Assembly: GCF_000019225.1 (NCBI RefSeq)
Contig: NC_010995.1
Coordinates: forward strand, 3,852,501 to 3,916,500
DNA length: 64,000 nucleotides
Direction of reading: 5' to 3'
DNA from: Cellvibrio japonicus Ueda107
GTDB taxonomy: Bacteria; Pseudomonadota; Gammaproteobacteria; Pseudomonadales; Cellvibrionaceae
This document shows positions 8,738-16,211 of this stretch, one piece after another (position 1 is the first letter of the stretch; each line of letters begins with the position of its first letter). The notes below the pieces were generated by a model. That model had not been told where the DNA came from. It searched no databases and saw only the letters and a list, made by a program, of their open reading frames with translations. The translations under genes were made by a program, and so were the position numbers.

Positions 8738-10144
8738 TTAGCGGGCGGGCCAATACCCGGACAAACGAACCGCGCACCAATACACCAGTAGCGCCAGGAG
8801 TATGGCGGGCAGCCCGAAAAACAAATCGACACTGACACCGGCCAGGTGCAGTGCCAGAACCGCGCCACAGCCAGTCAGCATCATCAGTACAGCCTGCCAA
8901 CCGCGCGGCCGGGAGCCAAGCAGCAGCACCAGGATCAGGGGCACAAAACAGGCGGCGAGCATCGCCCAGGACAACACCACCAGGGCAAAGACCGACTGCC
9001 GATTGAAGAGCGCCCAGGCCAGGGCGGCAAGGGTTGCCAGCAGGGTCGCCACCTTCATGCCGTAAGCGCGGCCAAATAATCGCGGCAACAAATCCTGGGA
9101 CAGGAAAGCCGAGCAGCTCAGCAACAGGGAATCCGCCGTGGAAATGGTGGCAGCAAAAATACCGGCCAACACCAACCCCACCATCAGTGGTGGCAATAAT
9201 TCCACCGCCATACTGGGCAGGGCCAGCTCCGCATCAAAATGCTGTGCATCCGTTAAATAGATGCGCGACAACATGCCCACACCGGTCGCCATCACATAAA
9301 AAACAATAAACCACAGGTAATACCAGAGCCGTGCCCGCACAAAACCTTCCGCCGAGCTGAGCGCCATAAAGCGCACCATAATGTGCGGCTGGGCAATCAC
9401 CGCAAAACCGGCCACCAGCCAGCCGATAAAAAACACCATCACTCCCGCTGCACCGGGCAACACCACGGCAGCGGCCTCCAGGGAGAGAAAGCCATCAATC
9501 GCCGACATGGCCTGGTAAACCGGTTCAACGCCGCCCAGGGCATTAAAGGCCGATACCAGCATAATGCCCATGGCCAACATCATGACCAATGACTGCGCCG
9601 CATCGGTCCAGATAGAGGCGCGAATACCGCCGGCCATGCAATACAGCATCACCAGCAATGCCCCCAGGCTGGCGCTCAGCCAGGTAGGCCAATCGAGCAA
9701 TACTTGCAGGGCTTTGCTGCTGGCGACCAGTTGCGCCCCGGCATAGGCCAGCAAAAACACCAGCACAATCGCGGCCGCCAACGGGCGAAACCAGGATTGC
9801 CGCAACCCGCCCCAGGCACCCAGGGTAGCGATGTAGCTGGACTCGCCCTGCTCCACCGATACCGCGCGCAGTTTTTTGTGCACCCAGAGCGAGGCCAGCA
9901 AATCGCCCAGAATCCACCCCACCATTAACACGCTGGCCGACAGCCCTACCGCATAGGTGTAACCAATCACACCAATAAACATGTAACCGCTGTTGTTGGT
10001 GGTAACAGCGGACAAGCCGGCCAGCCAGGGCGACACGCTGTGGCTGGCCAGGTAGTAATCCTGCTGGGTATTTTTGCGCACACGCGCAGACGATAGGCCG
10101 ATGACTAAAAAAAACATCAGGCAAATAAAAAAACTGATAGCCAT
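8738..10144 (-). CDS. Sodium:solute symporter (SSS family), ectoine-operon linked
   Basis: Na+-coupled uptake carrier of 468 residues with about 13 membrane helices. The N-terminal region has the SSS pattern: YYLASHSVSPWLAGLSAVTTN, then GWILGDLLA. The middle GGIRASIWTDAAQSLVMM is the best-known SSS signature segment, and the GVGMLSRIYL and IFAATISTADSLLLS segments also fit. It starts 20 bp after the frameshifted TPR gene, which itself abuts ectC, so it is very likely in the ectoine operon. Uptake of ectoine or another compatible solute is a fair inference. A proline-type substrate cannot be excluded. Confidence 0.85.
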   Translation of the reverse strand: MAISFFICLMFFLVIGLSSARVRKNTQQDYYLASHSVSPWLAGLSAVTTNNSGYMFIGVIGYTYAVGLSASVLMVGWILGDLLASLWVHKKLRAVSVEQGESSYIATLGAWGGLRQSWFRPLAAAIVLVFLLAYAGAQLVASSKALQVLLDWPTWLSASLGALLVMLYCMAGGIRASIWTDAAQSLVMMLAMGIMLVSAFNALGGVEPVYQAMSAIDGFLSLEAAAVVLPGAAGVMVFFIGWLVAGFAVIAQPHIMVRFMALSSAEGFVRARLWYYLWFIVFYVMATGVGMLSRIYLTDAQHFDAELALPSMAVELLPPLMVGLVLAGIFAATISTADSLLLSCSAFLSQDLLPRLFGRAYGMKVATLLATLAALAWALFNRQSVFALVVLSWAMLAACFVPLILVLLLGSRPRGWQAVLMMLTGCGAVLALHLAGVSVDLFFGLPAILLALLVYWCAVRLSGYWPAR

Positions 10145-10164
10145 GTATGCATCCTTTGGGGTCG

Positions 10165-10457
10165 TTATTCTTGGGTTTGATCCGCGATGCGCGTGCGAGC
10201 TTCCACTAAGAGCTGTTCAAACGCCGGCAAATGGTGCAGGGGTTTAAGGGCGGGGTCCCGGGCAAAATCATCCAGGCGCGCGTCGCCGTTAATCAGCGCC
10301 TTGGTGAGGAACACCATGGCTTCGTCATAATGGGACAGGGTGGTATGGGCACAGGCCAATTGGTAAAACGCGTGGTGGTGTAACTCACGCTTTTATCCAC
10401 CGCATCAATCTGGCGGTCGGTGATTTGCTGGATAAACTCCATGTGCTGTGCCGCCAT
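10165..10457 (-). pseudogene. TPR end-of-group protein, frameshifted
   Basis: The frame starting ATG GCG GCA CAG (10457), 1 bp after the ectC stop, reads MAAQHMEFIQQITDRQIDAVDK. At a GATAAAAGC run (about 10391) it must slip by one base to continue as RELHHHAFYQLACAHTTLSH and the rest, to the stop at 10165. The second part has the TPR pattern (YDEAMVFLTKALINGDARLD) and the closing DPALKPLHHLPAFEQLL typical of TPR end-of-group proteins. One missing A in the A-run would restore a protein of about 97 residues. It is either a true frameshift or a sequencing error in a homopolymer. It sits between ectC and the symporter. Confidence 0.75.
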
Positions 10458-10458
10458 G

Positions 10459-10854
10459 TCATGTGATGGCTTCCGCTTCCAGCTCATAGGCACCCTCGGC
10501 ATTGTGCACCTCCTTGCCGTGCAAGGGTGGATTGAATACACAAGCCATTTCCATTTCCTCAAACGCACGCAAAATGTGTTTATCGTGCTGGTCGAGAATA
10601 TAAATCGTCCCTGCGGCGATAGGATGGGTTTGGCCAGTGGCCAGATCCACAATTTCACCGCGACCACTGATGCAATACACCGACTCGATATGGTTCTGGT
10701 AATGCATGGGTAACTCAGCGCCTTTAAAAATACGGGTAATGTGAAACGAAAATCCCGCGCCATCCTGCTTCAGCAACAGGCGACTGCTTTCCCAGCCCGG
10801 CGCTGAAACACAGCGCCCCTGTGCCTGGGCATCTGACAATTTTCTAACAATCAT
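10459..10854 (-). CDS. ectC: L-ectoine synthase
   Basis: Cupin-fold enzyme of 131 residues that closes N-gamma-acetyl-L-2,4-diaminobutyrate to ectoine, the last step of synthesis. The sequence is a canonical EctC: MIVRKL at the start, ESSRLLLKQDG.GFSFH, MHYQNHIESVYCISGRGEI (metal/substrate-binding cupin strand) and PIAAGTIYILDQHDKH. Length is normal for the family. It lies 18 bp downstream of ectB and is followed at once by the TPR gene, so it is in the middle of the operon. Cytoplasmic. Confidence 0.97.
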   Translation of the reverse strand: MIVRKLSDAQAQGRCVSAPGWESSRLLLKQDGAGFSFHITRIFKGAELPMHYQNHIESVYCISGRGEIVDLATGQTHPIAAGTIYILDQHDKHILRAFEEMEMACVFNPPLHGKEVHNAEGAYELEAEAIT

Positions 10855-10872
10855 AGTGAACTCCCGACGCTG

Positions 10873-12153
10873 TTAAGCCGTTTTAAGGGCCATAAATTTT
10901 TGCTCAACCACAGCGGCAAAACTCTGCTCAAGGATATCCAGGCCTTTGCACAAATCTTCTTCGCTAATCGTGAGCGGACAGAAACACTTAACCACTTGCC
11001 CCTGGTTGCCGGAGGTTTCCACCACCAACCCGCGCGCAAACGCCTGGCGGCAAATCGCATCGGCAATATCGCCATTAATACACTCAATACCCTGCATAAG
11101 GCCGCGCCCTTTCACACGCAGCGCAGGCGGGTTATAAGCCTCCACAATGGTTTTAAACCGCTGGCTCACCAGCACCGCCTTTTGTGCAACCTCACGCGCA
11201 AAATGATCGCCGGACCAGTAGTACTCCAAGGCCGCAGTAGCGGTGACGAACGCATGGTTATTGCCGCGAAAAGTACCGTTGTGCTCACCGGGCAACCATT
11301 GATCAAGGACAGGATTTAACAGGACAATCGAAAAAGGCAGGCCGAAACCGCTGAGGGATTTGGAGAGGGTAATAATATCGGGAACGATACCGCTCGATTC
11401 AAAACTGAAGAAGCTGCCTGTTCGCCCACAACCGGCCTGGATATCATCCACGATCAATAACATATCGTGCTTGCGACACAACTTTTGCAAGCCTTGCAAC
11501 CAGCTATCGGCCGCCACATTCAAGCCGCCCTCACCCTGCACCACTTCGACAATCACCGCCGCCGGGATATCAACACCGCTGGAAGGGTCGCTCAACAATT
11601 TATCCATCATTTTGAGCGTATCGGCATCGCGGCCGTGATAACCGCAAAAGGGCATGCGCTCTACATTATGCAGGTCTACCCCCGCACCGCCGCGATGACG
11701 CTGGTTACCGGTTGCCGCAACAGCCCCCAGGGTCACACCGTGAAAGCCATTGGTAAACGCAATAATATTGCTGCGCCCTTTTACTTTGCGCGCAAGCTTT
11801 AACGCCGCCTCCACCGCATTGGCGCCGGTAGGGCCGGTAAATTGCACGCGATAATCCAGCGCGCGCGGCGTTAATATCAATTCCTGCAGGCGTTGCAGGA
11901 AGTTAGCCTTGGCCCGGGTATGCATATCCAAACCATGGGCAATACCATCCTGTTCGATGTAATCCACCAGGGCCTTTTTTAACAGGGGATTGTTGTGGCC
12001 ATAATTGAGCGAGCCGGCGCCGGCGAGAAAATCGAGATAGCCATTGCCGGCCTCATCGTAAAGGTAGCTGCCTTTGGCGCGATGAAAAACCACGGGAAAT
12101 GAACGTGAATAGGAACGGACTTCGGACTCCATCTGCTGAAAAATATCCATCAT
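10873..12153 (-). CDS. ectB: L-2,4-diaminobutyrate aminotransferase
   Basis: PLP-dependent class III aminotransferase of 426 residues. It converts aspartate semialdehyde plus glutamate to L-2,4-diaminobutyrate, the first committed step of ectoine synthesis. Visible features are FPVVFHRAKGSYLYDEAG at the start, the FTGPTGANAVEAALKLARK substrate region, IVDDIQAGCGRTG with the PLP-contacting Asp, and TLSKSLSGFGLP with the Schiff-base Lys. GAGGAG precedes tandem ATG codons. It lies 129 bp downstream of ectA and 18 bp upstream of ectC. Length is normal. Confidence 0.97.
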   Translation of the reverse strand: MMDIFQQMESEVRSYSRSFPVVFHRAKGSYLYDEAGNGYLDFLAGAGSLNYGHNNPLLKKALVDYIEQDGIAHGLDMHTRAKANFLQRLQELILTPRALDYRVQFTGPTGANAVEAALKLARKVKGRSNIIAFTNGFHGVTLGAVAATGNQRHRGGAGVDLHNVERMPFCGYHGRDADTLKMMDKLLSDPSSGVDIPAAVIVEVVQGEGGLNVAADSWLQGLQKLCRKHDMLLIVDDIQAGCGRTGSFFSFESSGIVPDIITLSKSLSGFGLPFSIVLLNPVLDQWLPGEHNGTFRGNNHAFVTATAALEYYWSGDHFAREVAQKAVLVSQRFKTIVEAYNPPALRVKGRGLMQGIECINGDIADAICRQAFARGLVVETSGNQGQVVKCFCPLTISEEDLCKGLDILEQSFAAVVEQKFMALKTA

Positions 12154-12282
12154 TGTTTGCTCCTCTTGTGGGTCAAAACGGCGGTTAAAAACCGAAACAT
12201 GCCTTGTGAAGAAAAAAGTATTCCCATCGCTGCATACCGACGTTATCGGGCAAGGCGGTGACAGATCCAGCGACAGGAAAAA

Positions 12283-12882
12283 TTAATCAAGCCAATACTG
12301 GCTAGCGGGGCTGCGCAACCCGGCACGCAGGTTTTCCAGGTGATAGCTCATCGGCTTGTTGTCATTGGGGTGATTGGGCAAGGGCGCAATACGCAACAGG
12401 TACTCATCCTCATGCTGGCCCGCGAAATGTTTATCGCGCTGGAACAACAGGGTCTTAACCGGCAGGGCATTACAGGATTTGGCAAAGCTTTCAAACAGGG
12501 CCCAGGATGCCTGGTTATCAGCAGTAATGCTGGTCGCCAGGCGCAGGGTTTTCTCGCAGGAGGGCTGGCCTACCAACCAATGCAGCATGCGCTTGCCAAC
12601 ACCGATACCCCGCGCAGATTGGGCCACCACCACCTGCCATACAAACAAGGTATCCGGTTCATTGGGTGGAATATAGGCCGAAATAAAACCCACCAGTTCA
12701 CCATCCAGCTCGGCAGCAACCGAAGTATCGGCAAAATGCATGCATTGCAGCAGGTTGCAATACACCGAGTTGCGATCCAGGGGGGGACTGGCCGCAACCA
12801 GGCGGTTAAGGGCATAACCATCCGTTACCTGGGGGCTGCGCAGGTATAACTTGTCGGTGAAAAGATCGTTTCTGGTGTTCAT
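12283..12882 (-). CDS. ectA: L-2,4-diaminobutyrate N-gamma-acetyltransferase
   Basis: GNAT-fold acetyltransferase of 199 residues that acetylates diaminobutyrate with acetyl-CoA, the second step of ectoine synthesis. EctA marks are DRNSVYCNLLQCMHFADTS, the strand FVWQVVVAQSARGIGVGKRML (acetyl-CoA pyrophosphate loop RGIGVG) and TSITADNQASWALFESFA. The ATG has GGAGG six bases upstream. It is the first gene of the operon, read away from the divergent MarR regulator. The 129-bp gap to ectB is larger than the others and may hold a minor signal, but I saw no clear hairpin in it. Confidence 0.96.
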   Translation of the reverse strand: MNTRNDLFTDKLYLRSPQVTDGYALNRLVAASPPLDRNSVYCNLLQCMHFADTSVAAELDGELVGFISAYIPPNEPDTLFVWQVVVAQSARGIGVGKRMLHWLVGQPSCEKTLRLATSITADNQASWALFESFAKSCNALPVKTLLFQRDKHFAGQHEDEYLLRIAPLPNHPNDNKPMSYHLENLRAGLRSPASQYWLD

Positions 12883-13046
12883 AAAACCTCCATAGCGCGT
12901 CTTTTACGTTGGTAATAAGCCGACAAACTTATTACAACACTAATAAATTAACGTCATTTTTACAGGCATTGGCGGGAGAAAATTGGCGTAAAAACCTGCA
13001 GAAAAGAAACAAAATAAACTTTTGTTATAAAAACGACCACCATAAA

Positions 13047-13070
13047 AAATACTTTGACATCAAAGTATTT
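13047..13070. promoter_or_regulatory. Perfect 24-bp palindrome, probable EctR operator
   Basis: Two perfect 11-base arms, AAATACTTTGA and TCAAAGTATTT, are separated by CA. The element lies in the 242-bp region between ectA and the divergent MarR gene, 54 bp before the regulator start. A TTGACA hexamer (13054-13059) lies inside it, so a bound dimer would block the regulator's promoter and could also affect ectA. A short-spacer palindrome is the usual MarR-family site, and I recall EctR1 of methylotrophs binding a similar element. The rest of this region is AT-rich promoter DNA. Confidence 0.75.
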
Positions 13071-13124
13071 ATATAGAATACAAAAATTATCCACAGGGGT
13101 CTAGTGAAAATTTAAAGACAAGGG

Positions 13125-13664
13125 ATGACAAGCCCCCGGATAGCAGGCATGCTGCCGCCAATACCCGCCGATTTATCAGCTGCCATGAACCAGATAGACG
13201 AAGTCCTCACCGCCCTGCGCCGCGTCATCCGCGCTATAGACCTGCACTCCAAACAATTGGTCAAAACCGCCAGCGTCACCGGCCCCCAATTGCGCCTGCT
13301 GCAATTAATCCGCAATCACCAGGGCTCCACCCTGCGCGAACTGGCCGATGCCATGAGCCTCAGCCAGGCCACCGTTACCAGCATCATGGACCGGCTGGAA
13401 AGCCGCGGCCTGCTGGTGCGCATCCGCTCAGACCGGGACAAACGCAAAATCCACCCGGAACTCACCGACAGCGGCCGCGCCCTGCTCGCCACCGCCCCCG
13501 CTCCGCTACAAGACAACTTCGTGCGCAAATTCGACCAACTGCAACACTGGGAACAACACATGATCATCGCCTCGCTGCAACGCGTCGCCGAAATGATGGA
13601 CGCCGAAGATATAGACGCTGCGCCTTACCTGGATATTGGGGAACTGGATGGGGGGAATGGGTGA
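13125..13664 (+). CDS. ectR: MarR-family regulator of the ectoine operon (EctR-like)
   Basis: Winged-helix repressor of 179 residues. The MarR core is clear: TGPQLRLLQLI, the recognition region TLRELADAMSLSQATVTSIMDRLESRGLL and the wing VRIRSDRDKRKIHPELTDSGRALL. The N-terminal 20 residues precede a possible second start at MNQIDEVL (about 13185), and the first ATG lacks a strong ribosome site. It is transcribed divergently from ectABC, the arrangement known for EctR regulators in halotolerant proteobacteria. It probably binds the palindrome at 13047-13070 and represses ectA and itself until osmotic upshift. Symbol given by context and family. Confidence 0.85.
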   Translation: MTSPRIAGMLPPIPADLSAAMNQIDEVLTALRRVIRAIDLHSKQLVKTASVTGPQLRLLQLIRNHQGSTLRELADAMSLSQATVTSIMDRLESRGLLVRIRSDRDKRKIHPELTDSGRALLATAPAPLQDNFVRKFDQLQHWEQHMIIASLQRVAEMMDAEDIDAAPYLDIGELDGGNG

Positions 13665-13681
13665 GCCTCGGAGAGCACGCA

Positions 13682-13710
13682 TAAAAAGGGGGGCGATTGG
13701 TAGCCCCCCA
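13682..13710 (-). terminator. Rho-independent terminator
   Basis: Stem GGGGGGC / GCCCCCC with an 8-base loop. On the minus strand it is followed by TTTTTAT, so it ends transcription of the AT-rich lipoprotein gene (13739-14143). On the plus strand it could also attenuate read-through from the MarR gene, though no T-run follows there. Confidence 0.8.
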
Positions 13711-13738
13711 CATCAAGTTTAAAACTGTGAAATTATAA

Positions 13739-14143
13739 TTAATGAAAAATTTTTCTCATAAAAATGAGAAGTTCATTTTCATCTATTTTTCTAGAGTATT
13801 GTTTACTTACTCCCGAACCATCCTTAATTGATACAACAACAGTACTAGCACTCTCTAAGAACTTAAATGTTATATCGCCACATATAAGCATCTTATCAGG
13901 AGCATATGTGTTGAAATCAACACGCCAATTCAAACGTCCCAATTCATACCAATCGACAAAAAACCTGGCCTGATTAGAATACGGGCTCAATGCTTCCTCC
14001 TTTACTATATGTCCCGCATCATAATAAATTAACTTAATACTTTGTATAGGCTTTTTAATAGGAGGTAAAGATACTCTCCCGTCACAACCAGAGATAAAAA
14101 ACAATAAGATTAGTGTTATTAACCTACTCGCCAAATTGCCCAC
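13739..14143 (-). CDS. Small lipoprotein, possible immunity protein
   Basis: Protein of 134 residues with a lipoprotein signal (ITLILLFFISGC) and a beta-rich mature part (FFVDWYELGRLNWRVDF, GDITFKFL). The start is GTG and overlaps the end of the toxin-like fragment by 20 bases, so the two are translationally coupled. Coding DNA is markedly AT-rich. A membrane-anchored protein encoded right after a polymorphic-toxin C-terminus is the usual position of an immunity protein. That role is inferred from position only, and I do not recognise the family. Confidence 0.55.
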   Translation of the reverse strand: MGNLASRLITLILLFFISGCDGRVSLPPIKKPIQSIKLIYYDAGHIVKEEALSPYSNQARFFVDWYELGRLNWRVDFNTYAPDKMLICGDITFKFLESASTVVVSIKDGSGVSKQYSRKIDENELLIFMRKIFH

Positions 14144-14384
14144 TTAATACACCATTACTGATATTGTCATATAAATCCATAGAGAAATGTCTGCAACTAT
14201 TTGTATATGGATGGTAACGAGCTTTATTACCAACAAGAGACGCCATATATTCCTTGATTTTTTTATCCTGCACGGGTGTTGTCTTTAAAACTTTTACAAT
14301 AGTATTAGCTTTATCATTATCTACATAAACCATACCAACTCCCTTTCCATTTCTTGTTGGCACATCACAATGTAGTGTCAACAA
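14124..14384 (-). pseudogene. C-terminal remnant of a polymorphic/RHS-type toxin
   Basis: A short frame of about 86 codons lacks a convincing start. TTG codons occur at 14384, a GTG at 14363, and an ATG at 14333 is preceded by AAGGGAG. The frame is open upstream only about 40 codons, into the preceding gene. The end RYHPYTNSCRHFSMDLYDNI resembles the N-C-x-x-F closing motif of papain/NlpC-like domains found at the C-termini of RHS-type toxins. The N-terminal RHS or secretion part is missing. It may be a displaced toxin tip left by rearrangement, with the IS element close by. It overlaps the following lipoprotein gene. Confidence 0.45.
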
Positions 14385-14391
14385 AACCCAA

Positions 14392-14817
14392 CTACTTACA
14401 CACAGACAATCCCATTACTAACTCCTGTAACAGCTCTTCCTTAGAAGCAACAATACCAATCTCTTTAACTTCATTTAATGCAATATAACGCAATGGGGAC
14501 TCCGTTCCCAAATCGTAAACTATAAAGTCATCTCCTATAATGAATCGTTCAAGATCCATATTTTTCAAATTCACAAAACTTTTACTTGACTGCACAGTGG
14601 CAAAAGTATCAACACCTCCACTTACAAAATGGCGACGAATGTCCTCAACACTTTCTCTTCTATTTGGAGCAAAAGTCCAACCAAATGGAAGGTCATAACA
14701 TTGATCAGCAATCTTGATGACACCACCATAGTTCCACCTATCCCAGAAATAGTTCGCCCAACCACTGTTAACAACAATAATTACCATTAAACAATAGGCA
14801 ATAACAACACCAAACAT
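14392..14817 (-). CDS. Hypothetical single-pass membrane protein, AT-rich island
   Basis: Protein of 141 residues with one N-terminal helix (MFGVVIAYCLMVIIVVNSGW) and a soluble part with FWDRWNYGGV, CYDLPFGWTFAPNRRESVEDIRRHF and an acidic tail. It stops 7 bases before the toxin-like fragment and is in the same orientation. Its promoter region ends at the IS element (left end 14881). AT-rich codon use matches the two genes that follow and differs from the ectoine operon, so all three look like one acquired block. The function is not recognised. Confidence 0.55.
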   Translation of the reverse strand: MFGVVIAYCLMVIIVVNSGWANYFWDRWNYGGVIKIADQCYDLPFGWTFAPNRRESVEDIRRHFVSGGVDTFATVQSSKSFVNLKNMDLERFIIGDDFIVYDLGTESPLRYIALNEVKEIGIVASKEELLQELVMGLSVCK

Positions 14818-14872
14818 ATCCTCACCCCGATACTTAATTCCACAAGGATATCTTCACAATAAAAAAACCCGG

Positions 14873-14880
14873 AATATATC
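14873..14880. repeat. Target-site duplication, left copy (right copy 16157-16164)
   Basis: AATATATC directly precedes the IS and is repeated directly after it at 16157-16164. The duplicated bases come from the terminator loop and adjoining stem bases described below. Confidence 0.9.
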
Positions 14881-14899
14881 CCACTGCTGTCCCATAGTT
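14881..14899 (+). repeat. IS left terminal inverted repeat
   Basis: CCACTGCTGTCCCATAGTT is the exact reverse complement of 16138-16156. Confidence 0.95.
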
Positions 14900-14903
14900 C
14901 TAC

Positions 14904-16055
14904 TCATAAGGCGAGCCTCATTTGAGGCTCGCTTTTTTTATGATTCGGCGGGTCCGGTATCAGGATGCTTTTTAGACTCCTACGCTCAAACAAATTTAAC
15001 TGAATTACCCTCATGATCCGTTGAACTGTCCATCCCGCTTTAGTGCTGTGACGCGAAAATGCCAACAATAGATACGTAATCATGGCAATCCAAATTTGTG
15101 TTAACACCGCATTTCTTGAAGTGCCCACAAACGCTTTGATCTTCAGGTTTTGTTTGATCGCTTTGAAGAACAACTCCACCTGCCAGCGATCCTTATAAAT
15201 CGCTGCAATTGTGGCCGCCGCCAGCTGAAAGTTGTTGGTGAGAAACTCATAGAATTTGCCGGTTGTTGCGTCACGATAGCCAATTCGACGCAACTTCGGT
15301 GCGCCGCGTTTGATCGCATGAGCGCTGGATAATTGAATGACCTGATCACTGATAATACCTTTGCTGCTGTCGGCATAGCGACGTTCTTCCACGCGATAGA
15401 CGGCTTTGGCGCGCAAGCGGGTTACAAAGAAAACTCCTTTATCTGTCAATAACTTAAACCAGCGGTAATCCACGTAGCCTTTATCAAACGCAACGATGCT
15501 GCCTTTGGGAAAATCAAATTTTCGTCCCTCAATCATGTCGTTTTCCTGGCCATCACTGAGTGCGACAAACTCCGGCACTTGGGTGCCATGATTCAGGCCA
15601 ACACTTAATTTTACATTTGCTGTGTCATCTCGATGCGCCGCCCAGGGAAATACCGACAGCGATAAATCAATCGCGCTGGCATCAAGGGAGTACAGCGGAT
15701 TTTTAAACTGGAATTTGTGTTTGCCCTGCATGGATTTACAGCGGTGAAGCAGACGAGCAAATACGTGTTTGTAGAGTTCGGCGGGCTGTACTTCGTTGAT
15801 TCGTGCCAACGTTGAACGGGCTATTGGCTTGGCACCGAGATGATAAAGTTTATGCTGCTGTGCTTCGAGATTGGATTGAATATCACGCAAGCTTTGGCGG
15901 CCAGAGAGCTGCGACATGGCCATGCCGACAAATTGATCCCAGCGGGTGGCCGAGCGCAATTTTTGGCCGACATGATGCTTTTTAGCTTCCGCTTCAAATT
16001 CATGTCTCGATAAAGGTTTGAGTAGTTGATGAAATGCGGTGTTAGAATGTGACAA
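14904..16055 (-). CDS. IS4-family transposase
   Basis: DDE transposase of 383 residues that cuts and rejoins the element ends. The N-terminal region (FHQLLKPLSRHEFEAEAKKH) and the second block (MAMSQLSGRQSLRDI) are typical of the IS4 group with DUF4372-like heads. The catalytic residues are visible: Asp in YSLDASAIDL, Asp in VAFDKGYVDYRWF, and Glu in the Y-(2)-R-(3)-E-(6)-K block YKDRWQVELFFKAIKQ. The gene appears intact. The stop lies 23 bases inside the left end. Confidence 0.93.
   Translation of the reverse strand: MSHSNTAFHQLLKPLSRHEFEAEAKKHHVGQKLRSATRWDQFVGMAMSQLSGRQSLRDIQSNLEAQQHKLYHLGAKPIARSTLARINEVQPAELYKHVFARLLHRCKSMQGKHKFQFKNPLYSLDASAIDLSLSVFPWAAHRDDTANVKLSVGLNHGTQVPEFVALSDGQENDMIEGRKFDFPKGSIVAFDKGYVDYRWFKLLTDKGVFFVTRLRAKAVYRVEERRYADSSKGIISDQVIQLSSAHAIKRGAPKLRRIGYRDATTGKFYEFLTNNFQLAAATIAAIYKDRWQVELFFKAIKQNLKIKAFVGTSRNAVLTQIWIAMITYLLLAFSRHSTKAGWTVQRIMRVIQLNLFERRSLKSILIPDPPNHKKSEPQMRLAL
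14911..14939 (+). terminator. Rho-independent terminator inside IS left end
   Basis: The 9-bp stem GCGAGCCTC / GAGGCTCGC with loop ATTT is followed by TTTTTTT on the plus strand. It stops transcription entering the element from the left. This would prevent antisense RNA or read-in across the transposase gene, a common insulation feature of insertion sequences. Confidence 0.85.
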
Positions 16056-16137
16056 AGCCTGTTTTCCTTTGTTTTACCAATGTTTGGTCGCACTTACATT
16101 GTATCAACTTGGAAAACAGGCTTTTCTTTTATCTACA

Positions 16138-16156
16138 AACTATGGGACAGCAGTGG
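16138..16156 (-). repeat. IS right terminal inverted repeat
   Basis: AACTATGGGACAGCAGTGG is the exact reverse complement of 14881-14899. Confidence 0.95.
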
Positions 16157-16211
16157 AATATATCCGGGCTTTTTCTTTACACACTAAACAACAGGTAAAT
16201 TAGATATAAAA

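Larger units (their letters stand above)
14881..16156 (-). mobile_element. Complete IS4-family insertion sequence
   Basis: The element is 1276 bp, bounded by perfect 19-bp inverted repeats and flanked by an 8-bp duplication AATATATC. It carries one intact transposase gene and an inward-blocking terminator near its left end. Perfect ends, an intact gene and a perfect target duplication all point to a recent insertion. It separates the GH5-like lipoprotein gene from the AT-rich toxin island and splits a terminator hairpin. Confidence 0.93.
14861..16172 (-). terminator. Ancestral terminator split by the IS
   Basis: If the IS and one duplicate are removed, the flanks join as a run of seven A, then CCCGGA, ATATA, TCCGGG, then CTTTTT. 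That is a 6-bp stem with a 5-base loop and T-runs on both strands. On the minus strand it lies 40 bp after the stop of the GH5-like lipoprotein gene. The IS separates the two stem arms by about 1.3 kb, so the hairpin should no longer form efficiently. Confidence 0.85.

Noticed and set aside
13087..13095. Perfect DnaA box TTATCCACA
   Set aside because: A single box without neighbours, AT-rich unwinding repeats or dnaA/dnaN genes is not an origin.
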